DNA of 24,244 nucleotides from Acidobacteriota bacterium (lineage in GTDB: Bacteria > Acidobacteriota > Terriglobia > Acidiferrales > UBA7541), in the NCBI GenBank assembly GCA_003161495.1, contig PMOP01000122.1, positions 1 through 24,244 of the forward strand. Direction: 5' to 3'. The position numbers and the translations under genes are program-made. The notes beneath the pieces are model-generated. The model did no database searches, was not told the origin of the DNA, and saw nothing but the letters and a program-made list of their open reading frames with translations. Below, piece after piece: positions 8,568-15,653 of the stretch. Position 1 is the stretch's first letter; each line of letters begins with the position of its first letter.

Positions 8568-9572
8568 TTAACGAAATCGATATCCAGAATTGAGTTCGCA
8601 GCGGTAGAACTTCGCCTGATTCTTGGCCACGCTTACGTTGCAGTCGGCCCAGCTCAAGATCGGGATTGGCCCCAGCGGAAAAATAATATTTTCTCCATTT
8701 AATTCCGCCTCCACACTGGGCCCTTCCGCCGTAGGCGGTAACGTAAAATTCAGCGACGTGCCCAGAATGATCGGATAGGTCATCCGCACGAGATCAGAAA
8801 TCTGCGGACGGAATACTTCCGCCTGAAACAAAAAGGTAGTGGTGTCCGACCAGTTCCGCACAGTGACTTTGATATAGCGCCCTCCCTGCGAAAATCCGTC
8901 ATTGTCGATTCTTGTGAAAGGGCAGGGGCCCGCGATACAGGAAACCCTGGCGTTTCGAAAAACACTTCCCTCGCCGGCGTCCAACGATTCGGAATTAATG
9001 GCCGCTTTCCATTTGCCGTCCGGAGAGCAGGGTGAGGCGTTCAGGCAAGCCACGTTTCCCACGTTTTGAATCTGGAAAGTTTTTACTCCTGTGCCGATAT
9101 TGTCCTGCGTTACGGATTCCGTGGAATATCGTATTCGCACGTTCGCGACGGTAATGGCCGGATGGTCGACCGGCACTGCCTTTTCCTGCGGATCTTTGTG
9201 GATGGGAACGAGATGAACGATGGTGAGTTTATCGCTCACCAATTCCGTCAGGTCCAGCGGAACATAATCCGGATGCAGAAACCTGAGCGTAACGGAATCA
9301 TTCCGTCCAACCCCGCGGAGAAGCGGTATGGTGAAATATCCCGTGAAATTGGATTTCGCTCCGCTGGAGGCAAGGCCGTTGGCCTCACTTATGTCCACAC
9401 CGGTAATAGGGGACTGCTTGATCGGATCGTCATCCTGCTTAATGACGGCGCCACGCAACAGGATCGGACGCCGCTGGTAATTCCGAAAAAAACGGATGCC
9501 TAGAAATAGTGACGCGAACGCTCCGATACTTGCCACAATTGCCCAAAGAATTGTTTTACGCCCCTGGAGCAT
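8568..9572 (-). CDS. Membrane-anchored protein with carboxypeptidase-regulatory-like domain
   Basis: One N-terminal membrane segment (residues about 8-28, hydrophobic TILWAIVASIGAFASLFLGI) is followed by a charged stop-transfer stretch and a large extracytoplasmic part. Residues about 38-115 look like a carboxypeptidase-regulatory-like beta domain: a greasy first strand (LLRGAVI), the SGAKSNFTGYFTIPL turn in place of the usual TDxxGxF, and LRFLHPDYVPLDL. The remaining 200 residues are beta-rich, with four cysteines in two pairs (CLNASPC, CIAGPC) that could form disulfides. No catalytic motif is seen. Such domains are very common in acidobacterial surface proteins. Of two adjacent ATGs (9575 and 9572), the second has AGGAG at 5-nt spacing. 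It is divergent from the GH144 gene, with 149 nt between them. Confidence 0.75.
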   Translation of the reverse strand: MLQGRKTILWAIVASIGAFASLFLGIRFFRNYQRRPILLRGAVIKQDDDPIKQSPITGVDISEANGLASSGAKSNFTGYFTIPLLRGVGRNDSVTLRFLHPDYVPLDLTELVSDKLTIVHLVPIHKDPQEKAVPVDHPAITVANVRIRYSTESVTQDNIGTGVKTFQIQNVGNVACLNASPCSPDGKWKAAINSESLDAGEGSVFRNARVSCIAGPCPFTRIDNDGFSQGGRYIKVTVRNWSDTTTFLFQAEVFRPQISDLVRMTYPIILGTSLNFTLPPTAEGPSVEAELNGENIIFPLGPIPILSWADCNVSVAKNQAKFYRCELNSGYRFR

Positions 9573-9617
9573 CATCTCTCCTGGATACTTGGATGCCTCA
9601 AGATCATGGGATGGCGT

Positions 9618-9634
9618 CCAATCCCCTAGATTGG
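9618..9634. repeat. Inverted repeat CCAATC-N5-GATTGG in a divergent promoter region
   Basis: Perfect 6-bp arms (9618-9623 and 9629-9634) with a 5-nt spacer lie midway between two divergent genes: 46 nt from the surface-protein start and 88 nt from the glucanase start. Symmetry, spacing and position suit a repressor operator controlling one or both genes. No regulator can be assigned. Confidence 0.45.
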
Positions 9635-9721
9635 TTCTAATCCCAAAGAGCCGGAACCGCCACGCTTATTTTGCGAATCGTCAGGCTTCCTTTGAATTGA
9701 AGAAAGCCTATAATCATTCAG

Positions 9722-11152
9722 ATGCACAGCTGGCGCAGCGGCAATGGGAATTTGACTCGGCGCGAATGGTTGAGAAGGTTTGCCGGTACGGCTGCGCTTA
9801 CTCCTTTCGCAAAGTGGAATCTACAATCTCCATCACACATTTCGGCCAAACATTCTCCCCAGGAGCTGCCGCCCGCCGGGCCAAAAAATTTCTCCGATCA
9901 GGACGACGCTTTTCTAAATGACCTGGAAGCAGCGAATTTCCGCTATTTTTGGGAGCAGGCGAATCCCGATACCGGCATTGTCAGGGACCGTTGCAACGTC
10001 AGAACGCCCGACAACAACGACCTGGGGAGCATCGCCTCGACTGGTTTTGGACTGACCGCGCTTTGCATTGGAGAAAAGCGCGGGTTTATTTCTCGCGCCG
10101 AAGCAAGAGAGCGCGTCTTGAATACTCTGCGATTTCACTGGAAAAAACTTCCCAATCATCGGGGCTTTTTTTATCACTGGGCCAATATTAATACAGGCGA
10201 GAGACTCTGGGATTCGGAAGTCTCCTCCATTGACACTGCCATTCTCCTCTGCGGAATTCTCACCTGCCGCCAGCATTTCGAGCACTCCGAAATCAGCATG
10301 CTGGCCGACGAAATCTTCAATCGTGTCGACTGGACCTGGCTGTCGGAAGACACGTCGATTTTGCCTCATGGCTGGAGGCCGGAAAGCGGCTTCTTGCAAT
10401 ATCGTTGGGATAATTACAGCGAAATGATGATGATGTATTTGCTGGGACTTGGTTCCGAGTCCCATCCACTGCCCGCCGAAAGTTGGAATGCCTGGCAGCG
10501 CACGACGTTTGAATATGACGGCATCCGTTATATCGGATCGTTCGCGCCGCTGTTCGTTCATCAATATTCCCAGGCCTGGTTTGATTTTCGCGGCAAGCGC
10601 GACCGCTACACGGACTATTTCCGCAACTCGGTCATAGCCACGGACGTGCACCGCCGATTTTGCATTGACCTCGCCGGTGAATTCCCGGATTACAGCGATG
10701 ATTTGTGGGGCATCACGGCTTCCGATTCGGCTCGAGGATATGTCGTTTGGGGAGGACCCCCATCCACGGGGCCGATTGATGGAACGGTTGTTCCATGCGC
10801 CTCGGCGGGCTCCTTGCCCTTCCTGCAAAACGCAGCGATGCGCGTGCTGCACACGGTGAAAGATCGTTACGGAAATGGAGCGTGGTGCCAGTACGGATTT
10901 GTCGATGCCTTCAACCCGCTGACGAATTGGTACGATCATGACGTCATTGGGATCGATACCGGAATCACGATGGTGATGGTTGAAAACGCGCGCACTGGAT
11001 TTGTGTGGGATACATTCATGAAGAATCCGGAAGCGCTGCGCGGCATGGCGCGCGCCGGTTTCCAATCATCTCCCGCCCTGGAAGCGCAGGACAGAAACCC
11101 CGGTTCTTATCCCCAGCCTTTTGGACCATCCGACCCGAAGCCCGGTCAGTGA
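9722..11152 (+). CDS. Exported glucoamylase-like (PF10091) glycoside hydrolase, GH144 beta-1,2-glucanase type
   Basis: Predicted endo-acting hydrolase on beta-1,2-glucans (sophoro-oligosaccharides), working outside the cytoplasm. The N-terminus has a twin-arginine-like signal, TRREWLRRFAGTAALTPFA (residues 12-30). The catalytic alpha-toroid domain spans residues about 68-455: NDLEAANFRYFWEQANPDTG at the start, SIASTGFGLTALCIG, GFFYHWANINTGER, SEVSSIDTAILLCG, ITASDSARGY, PIDGTVVPCASAGS and GIDTGITMVMVEN. These blocks are the family's usual conserved acids and aromatics. Other PF10091 proteins are cyclic glucan synthase domains, but those are far larger. The ribosome site before 9722 is weak, though this start gives a complete Tat signal. 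The 3' end overlaps the convergent GH39 gene by 7 nt. Specific substrate is inferred from the family, not shown. Confidence 0.82.
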   Translation: MHSWRSGNGNLTRREWLRRFAGTAALTPFAKWNLQSPSHISAKHSPQELPPAGPKNFSDQDDAFLNDLEAANFRYFWEQANPDTGIVRDRCNVRTPDNNDLGSIASTGFGLTALCIGEKRGFISRAEARERVLNTLRFHWKKLPNHRGFFYHWANINTGERLWDSEVSSIDTAILLCGILTCRQHFEHSEISMLADEIFNRVDWTWLSEDTSILPHGWRPESGFLQYRWDNYSEMMMMYLLGLGSESHPLPAESWNAWQRTTFEYDGIRYIGSFAPLFVHQYSQAWFDFRGKRDRYTDYFRNSVIATDVHRRFCIDLAGEFPDYSDDLWGITASDSARGYVVWGGPPSTGPIDGTVVPCASAGSLPFLQNAAMRVLHTVKDRYGNGAWCQYGFVDAFNPLTNWYDHDVIGIDTGITMVMVENARTGFVWDTFMKNPEALRGMARAGFQSSPALEAQDRNPGSYPQPFGPSDPKPGQ

Positions 11153-12693
11153 AGTTCGATCAGCGCCAACCCTTGCGGCGGCAAGAGAATCGTAAACTTG
11201 CCTGCCTCAATGCGCGACTCTTCGGGCGGAAGTAGATTCGACGCGTTCCGTAACGCTTGAATCTGAATTTGCGTTGGATAAGCCGGCTTGCCCATGGCCG
11301 CGTAGGTCCGGAGGATAGATCCATGCGTTGCATCGAGGCGATATATTCTTGCGCGGCGATATTTCGCTGAGCCTCCTGAGCCCCCTGAACCATTGATGCT
11401 AAAGCTCACTCGTTTGTCCTCGCCAGCTGTCCCCGGCAAGATTTCATTCCAAACTGCCATGACGATGGCCCCATCTTCGCGTCTCGTCACGAGCACGGAC
11501 TTGGAATCCGCTGCAATTCTCGTGGTCCCGAGTCTGTGCAATAATTTGAACGCGTTGAAGGAAGGTTTCGGGAGGCCATCTTCCGCGATCAATCCGTACC
11601 CGCCATAAAAGGGCTGTTTGACGACACCCTGTTCTTCAAAGACATCGGAAAATGTCCAGTAGGACATCATGGAGACCAGGCCGTCGCACTGGCGAATCGT
11701 GTCGGCAAGCCACGGACCCATAAAATCCGCGTCGGTCACGTCGGGCTCGGTCTTATAGCTCGCGTTGTACTCACTCCAGATGAGCGGCAATTGGGGCAGC
11801 GGCGATGCTTCCACCTGGTCATGAACTTTCCGCACAGCTCGGCAAACGAATTCCGTTCGCGGGATTTTTTCAGCGGTCCCGAATACATCTTCGCTCAAAT
11901 CGTTTGCGTAAACGTGCGTGGAAATAAAATCGACGGGAACATTGTTGTCCACAACGTGGCGAATGAAGCGATCGGCCCACGCGGCCTGTGCGGTCGCCGG
12001 GCCGCCGACTCGCAGCCGTTTATCGACTTGCTTTAATGCTCTAGCCGTCGAATCGTACAATTGGAAATAAGTTTGTTCCTTGGGTTCTCCCGCCCAGAAA
12101 TCCAGGTTCGGTTCATTCCAGACTTCAAAGTACCACTGGGAAACCTCATCTATCCCATAGCGGTCGATCAGATGGCGCGCAAAATGGGTAATCAGATCGT
12201 CCCATTTGTTCCAGTCTTTTGGCGGCGAAACGTTGGGTTTATACCAGAAGGATTGAAAAGCAGGTTTCGCGGCAAGCTTCACGGGCATAAATCCCAATTC
12301 TACAAACGGCCGAACATGATTTTCCAGCAGGCCGTCATAAATTTGATCCACGTAGGAAAAATTATAAACAGCCCTTCCGTCCGCATCCTCGTCATACACT
12401 CCGACTTCGTCGTGGAAAATCGCATGAAATCGTACATACTCGAAATCGGTTGCTTCCTTCACCTTGCGCAGATCCCGGCGATAACTGTCGCGCAACGATA
12501 AAATCGCGCGTCCCGACCCGAACATTTCCTCCCAAAAATGAGGAAACGCGTGGCTGGGAGCCTGAAGATTCACGGTGATGTTTTCTTCCTGAACCTGCCC
12601 CCAGACAATGAGAGGCGGGGACAGTAGAAGAATCAATAAAATAAAAATATAGGGAAACGCGGGTAAGGCGATCTTTCGTTCCATATCGTTCAA
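11146..12693 (-). CDS. Secreted glycoside hydrolase family 39 (beta-xylosidase-like)
   Basis: Retaining glycosidase with a TIM-barrel, typically acting on xylosides or other beta-glycosides. A signal peptide or membrane anchor covers residues about 8-31 (FPYIFILLILLLSPPLIVWG). The barrel follows: FGSGRAILSLRDSYRRDL, FEYVRFHAIFHDEVGVY, the acid/base Glu194 in FEVWNEPN, HVYANDL, and the nucleophile Glu308 in LIWSEYNAS. A C-terminal beta-sandwich covers about residues 400-515. The length of 515 matches bacterial GH39. The TTG at 12693 has GGAG at 9-nt spacing; an ATG at 12684 is the alternative start and leaves the signal intact. It lies 132 nt downstream of the ABC exporter gene on the same strand and is convergent with the glucanase. 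GH39 enzymes are also found in exopolysaccharide modification, so the polymer could be self-made. Confidence 0.88.
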   Translation of the reverse strand: MNDMERKIALPAFPYIFILLILLLSPPLIVWGQVQEENITVNLQAPSHAFPHFWEEMFGSGRAILSLRDSYRRDLRKVKEATDFEYVRFHAIFHDEVGVYDEDADGRAVYNFSYVDQIYDGLLENHVRPFVELGFMPVKLAAKPAFQSFWYKPNVSPPKDWNKWDDLITHFARHLIDRYGIDEVSQWYFEVWNEPNLDFWAGEPKEQTYFQLYDSTARALKQVDKRLRVGGPATAQAAWADRFIRHVVDNNVPVDFISTHVYANDLSEDVFGTAEKIPRTEFVCRAVRKVHDQVEASPLPQLPLIWSEYNASYKTEPDVTDADFMGPWLADTIRQCDGLVSMMSYWTFSDVFEEQGVVKQPFYGGYGLIAEDGLPKPSFNAFKLLHRLGTTRIAADSKSVLVTRREDGAIVMAVWNEILPGTAGEDKRVSFSINGSGGSGGSAKYRRARIYRLDATHGSILRTYAAMGKPAYPTQIQIQALRNASNLLPPEESRIEAGKFTILLPPQGLALIELH

Positions 12694-12789
12694 GAGTGGG
12701 AGCTCCGCTACCGATTGAGCGTCTGATTAATCTGGCGGGTTGCTTCGATCGTGACGCGTCAAAAGTTTATCACTTGACCCGGATACGAA

Positions 12790-12820
12790 GGCGATAATTT
12801 CATGAATAGTTTATATCGCC
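12790..12820. repeat. Inverted repeat GGCGATA-N17-TATCGCC between the ABC exporter and GH39 genes
   Basis: Perfect 7-bp arms (12790-12796 and 12814-12820) enclose a 17-nt loop that contains the palindrome TTCATGAA (12799-12806). It starts 5 nt beyond the exporter stop, so it may be an mRNA-end hairpin for that gene; there is no T-run after it in the direction of transcription. Confidence 0.45.
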
Positions 12821-12825
12821 CGAAA

Positions 12826-14673
12826 TCAACGGTAATGTGCCGCCTGCAGTTCAAACATTTCCGCATAAGCTCCGCCACTCCGGAGAAGTTGATTGTGCGC
12901 GCCTTGCTCGGCAATCCTTCCGTTTTCAACCACGAGGATTCGGTCTGACATCCGAACCGTGGAGAAGCGGTGAGAAATCAACACCGACATTTTGCCTTTG
13001 GTCAGGTCGGCAAAACGCTGGAAGACTTCGTGCTCGGACCGTGCGTCGAGCGCCGCAGTGGGCTCGTCGAGGATGAGCAATTGCGCATCGCGCAAATAAG
13101 CGCGGGCCAAGGCTATTTTCTGCCATTCGCCGCCGGACAGGTCCACGCCTCCGGCAAATCGGCAGCCGAGCATCTGGTCATAGCTTTGGGGAAGCTTTTG
13201 AACCACAGTTTCAGCCAGGCTCTTGAATGCCGCGGCGCGAAGGCGGAAGGCATTGTTTCGCTCATCAATCTTTCCCGTTGCGATGTTGTCCGCCACGGTC
13301 ATGTCATACCGCATGAAATCCTGGAAGATGACGCCGATATTTTTCCAGAGGTCCTCAAGGTTGTATTCGCGCAGGTCGATCCCGTCGAGCAGGATTTGCC
13401 CGGAGCTAACGTCATACAGCCGCGTCATCAGCTTGACGATCGTCGTTTTCCCGTGCCCATTCGCTCCCACCAGGGCTATCCGTTCCCCGGGCTCAATCCG
13501 AAAATTAACATTCTCCAGAACCGGTTTCGATTTTCTGGGGTAGCAGAACGAAACATCCCTGAATTCAAATCCCTCGCGCATCGGCCGCGGGCCCGGCAAG
13601 CTTCCCGCCTTGGAATAAATCTTTGGTTTGACTGCAAAGAACTCGATCAAATCCGTAAGGAAAAGGGCATGGTCGGCGATGTGCGAAAAAGTGGAGAACA
13701 CAGATTGTATATTCGTGCTGGCGCCGGCAATTGCTCCCGCCAGGAACGTCAAAGTTCCCAGCGTCAAAGCGCCTGCCAGCGTCAAATAAATTCCGTAGGC
13801 ATAGGTTGCAAAATATCCGACGGTTCCGAGAAGTGCGAGCAGGGAACCCCAAACCAATCTACGTCCCGCCAGTTCCAAATTCTCGCGATGGATGTCCTTG
13901 GAAATCGATTCGTAACGGCCCGAGAAGAATTGTCCGAGTCCAAAGAGCTTCAGTTCTTTTGCGCTTTCCTTGCTGGTGCCCAGGATACGCAAATAGTCCA
14001 GTTCACGCCGCGCCGGGGTTTGCCCCACGCTGAGCGAGTAGCCTAGAAACGCGAATTTGGTCTCGCAAAGGAATTCCGGCACCACGCATACGATCAAGGC
14101 AAACATGATCCACGGTGAAATCACACAGATGCCCGCCGCCAGCGTCAGAGTGCTGATGACTTGTTGAACCAACTGCCCGCTTTCCTGAATCATGCCTACC
14201 CGGTCGGCGCCTTGCACGCGCGCTCGCTCCAACCGGTCGTAAAACTCGGGGTCCTCGTACCTGCTCAGGTCCAAAGTGGCGGCATGCCGCATGATGCGCG
14301 TGTTGACGTGGCGGGTGTACCGTTCGTTCAAGGCCGTGTCGCAGAAATCCACCAGCCGCCCCAGGATAATCACCATGCAGGCCAGCACGAATTCAAGCGC
14401 CACCAAATGCCAGAATCCCGAGGGCAGCTTCGTATGGTGCGATGTCACCACATAGATGGCGTCGATGATCCGGCGGGTCACCATGAGCATCCCCAGCGGG
14501 AGCACGGCCGCCGTTACCCGGATCAACAAGCTCGCGGCCACGACTCCAGGGGCCGCTTCCCATACCATTTGAAAAATCGGGGGAACATTCTTCAGGGAAT
14601 TGAACCGATCGTGCCAGTCTTTCCTCGGCATCCAGACTGTGTCGGCTTTCATAATTTTCTTAATCTTCGTCAT
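12826..14673 (-). CDS. Fused ABC transporter permease/ATPase (ABCB/MsbA-type exporter)
   Basis: Half-transporter with a six-helix membrane domain (residues about 40-345) and an ATPase domain (about 370-615), working as a dimer in the inner membrane. ATPase motifs: Walker A VGANGHGKTT (near residues 402-411), Q-loop VIFQDFMRYD, signature LSGGEWQ, Walker B with D-loop LLILDEPTAALD, and H-loop VLISHRFST. The reading frame extends upstream to a TTG at 14700, but the ATG at 14673 is the first ordinary start; neither has a good ribosome site. The exported substrate cannot be told from sequence; lipid, peptide and glycan exporters all share this layout. No peptidase domain or precursor peptide gene is next to it. 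The inverted repeat at 14725-14741 sits in its upstream region. Confidence 0.9.
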   Translation of the reverse strand: MTKIKKIMKADTVWMPRKDWHDRFNSLKNVPPIFQMVWEAAPGVVAASLLIRVTAAVLPLGMLMVTRRIIDAIYVVTSHHTKLPSGFWHLVALEFVLACMVIILGRLVDFCDTALNERYTRHVNTRIMRHAATLDLSRYEDPEFYDRLERARVQGADRVGMIQESGQLVQQVISTLTLAAGICVISPWIMFALIVCVVPEFLCETKFAFLGYSLSVGQTPARRELDYLRILGTSKESAKELKLFGLGQFFSGRYESISKDIHRENLELAGRRLVWGSLLALLGTVGYFATYAYGIYLTLAGALTLGTLTFLAGAIAGASTNIQSVFSTFSHIADHALFLTDLIEFFAVKPKIYSKAGSLPGPRPMREGFEFRDVSFCYPRKSKPVLENVNFRIEPGERIALVGANGHGKTTIVKLMTRLYDVSSGQILLDGIDLREYNLEDLWKNIGVIFQDFMRYDMTVADNIATGKIDERNNAFRLRAAAFKSLAETVVQKLPQSYDQMLGCRFAGGVDLSGGEWQKIALARAYLRDAQLLILDEPTAALDARSEHEVFQRFADLTKGKMSVLISHRFSTVRMSDRILVVENGRIAEQGAHNQLLRSGGAYAEMFELQAAHYR

Positions 14674-14724
14674 TTGGGGCCCCGACAGCGCGCTTCTCAA
14701 ACTTACTGACGAGATGGCCAGTGC

Positions 14725-14741
14725 ACGTTGACTGCCAACGT
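14725..14741. repeat. Inverted repeat ACGTTG-N5-CAACGT upstream of the ABC exporter
   Basis: Perfect 6-bp arms (14725-14730 and 14736-14741) lie 52-68 nt before the exporter ATG, where an operator would be expected. The size and spacing resemble a binding site for a dimeric regulator. No regulator is assigned. Confidence 0.4.
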
Positions 14742-14983
14742 AAATTGTCCGTAAGTTCCTTTGTAATCTTTACCTGCTTGGGAATGATCTGAAAAGCCCA
14801 CACGATTTTCGGCTCGATTCATGACAACTTTACACGAAGAAACACGCGCCATGTCCGTGCGAACAAAGAACATTTGGCTTTTCTAAGGGGGGAAATGAAC
14901 GAGGGCTCGCCAGCCAAATCTCATCCTGCCCGGTTGCCCGGCCATAACTTCGGACCGCAGGCGGTGGCGGGTGGCCGTTTGTT

Positions 14984-15172
14984 CTACCGGGACGCTTTCT
15001 TCGGAACTTTTGCGCCTTTCTTGCGGGCCTCGGAAAGCCCGATTGCAATCGCTTGCTTTCTGCTCTTTACGACCCCACCCTTACCGCCCTTTCCCGAGCG
15101 CAAAGTTCCGTGTTTTCTGCGCCGCATTGCGCTTTTGACAGTTTTACTTGCGGCGCGCCCATATCTAGCCAT
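14984..15172 (-). CDS. Small basic DUF6496 protein
   Basis: A 62-residue, strongly basic protein beginning MARYGRAASKTVKSAMRRR and rich in Lys, Arg and Gly (KSGKGGKGG-like centre), ending in KKGAKVPKKASR. The sequence fits the DUF6496 family of short proteins found in many soil bacteria, whose function is unknown; the charge suggests nucleic-acid binding (inference). The start at 15172 is supported by GGGAGG at 7-nt spacing; a longer GTG start at 15187 would bury that site in the coding sequence. It stands alone, divergent from the kai operon and about 300 nt behind the ABC exporter. The plus-strand open frame across it (14874-15221) is a shadow. Confidence 0.8.
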   Translation of the reverse strand: MARYGRAASKTVKSAMRRRKHGTLRSGKGGKGGVVKSRKQAIAIGLSEARKKGAKVPKKASR

Positions 15173-15653
15173 TTTGTTCCCTCCCACTATGGTAAAGCGG
15201 CAGCTCTACAAAGGAATGTAACAATCGAAAACATGCCCCGCGATAGTCATTTTTCCGTATACGTTCGGATTAATGCCTGTATCTTCAATCAACTAAACCC
15301 CTCCTCCTGACTTGAGAATCGTCCTCGCCAAGGTGAATGTTGTATGGAGAACCCAGGTTTTCCTGCACACTACTCGGACATCGGTTAGTGCCATTCGGTC
15401 CAGTCTCCCCTCCCAAGGACTCATGAGGGTGGAGATGTCGATGGGCAGGAATCGCCGCGCTACATTTTCCTTATATCGGATATACCAGGAACACTGTATA
15501 CAAAACTCCAACCGCCTAAGTTATATATCCGGGCCTCATTAGCGCCATTTGGTCACTCGTTGCACGTCCGGCAGCAAACGCCGACGGGAACCTGCGCTGG
15601 ATGAAATCCGCTCCAACATAAAGCATCGGCTTGGATTGAGTTTAAGGAGTACC
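15173..15653. promoter_or_regulatory. Divergent control region of the kai operon
   Basis: This 481-nt gap separates the DUF6496 gene (leftward) from kaiC (rightward). It has a run of AT-rich palindromes: CGTATACG at 15256-15263, TATATC-G-GATATA at 15472-15484, TGTATACA at 15495-15502, and TATATCCG at 15524-15531, which pairs with CGGATATA at 15477-15484. The kaiC ribosome site AAGGAG is at 15644-15649. I see no convincing -35/-10 pair and no real gene in it; the short open frames at 15293-15542 on both strands look like chance. Confidence 0.5.
15472..15484. repeat. Perfect palindrome TATATC-G-GATATA upstream of kaiC
   Basis: A 13-nt palindrome with 6-bp arms about 170 nt before the kaiC start. 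Its right half (CGGATATA, 15477-15484) is repeated in inverted form as TATATCCG at 15524-15531, and an 8-bp palindrome TGTATACA lies between them. The clustering suggests a binding region for a dimeric regulator, or a DNA structure at the promoter. Confidence 0.45.

Noticed and set aside
9914..11065. 383-codon minus-strand open frame opposite the GH144-type gene
   Set aside because: Entirely antisense to a convincing enzyme; low-complexity Arg/Gly/Ile-rich peptide without known motifs.
12970..14046. 358-codon plus-strand open frame inside the ABC exporter
   Set aside because: Antisense to conserved ATPase and membrane domains; the peptide shows no family pattern.
14874..15221. 115-codon plus-strand open frame over the DUF6496 gene
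   Set aside because: The minus-strand protein matches a known small family with a strong ribosome site; the plus-strand peptide is its reverse complement shadow.
15549..15653. Upstream TTG start extending KaiC by 35 residues
   Set aside because: No ribosome site at the TTG, while the GTG at 15654 has AAGGAG and gives the normal KaiC N-terminus.
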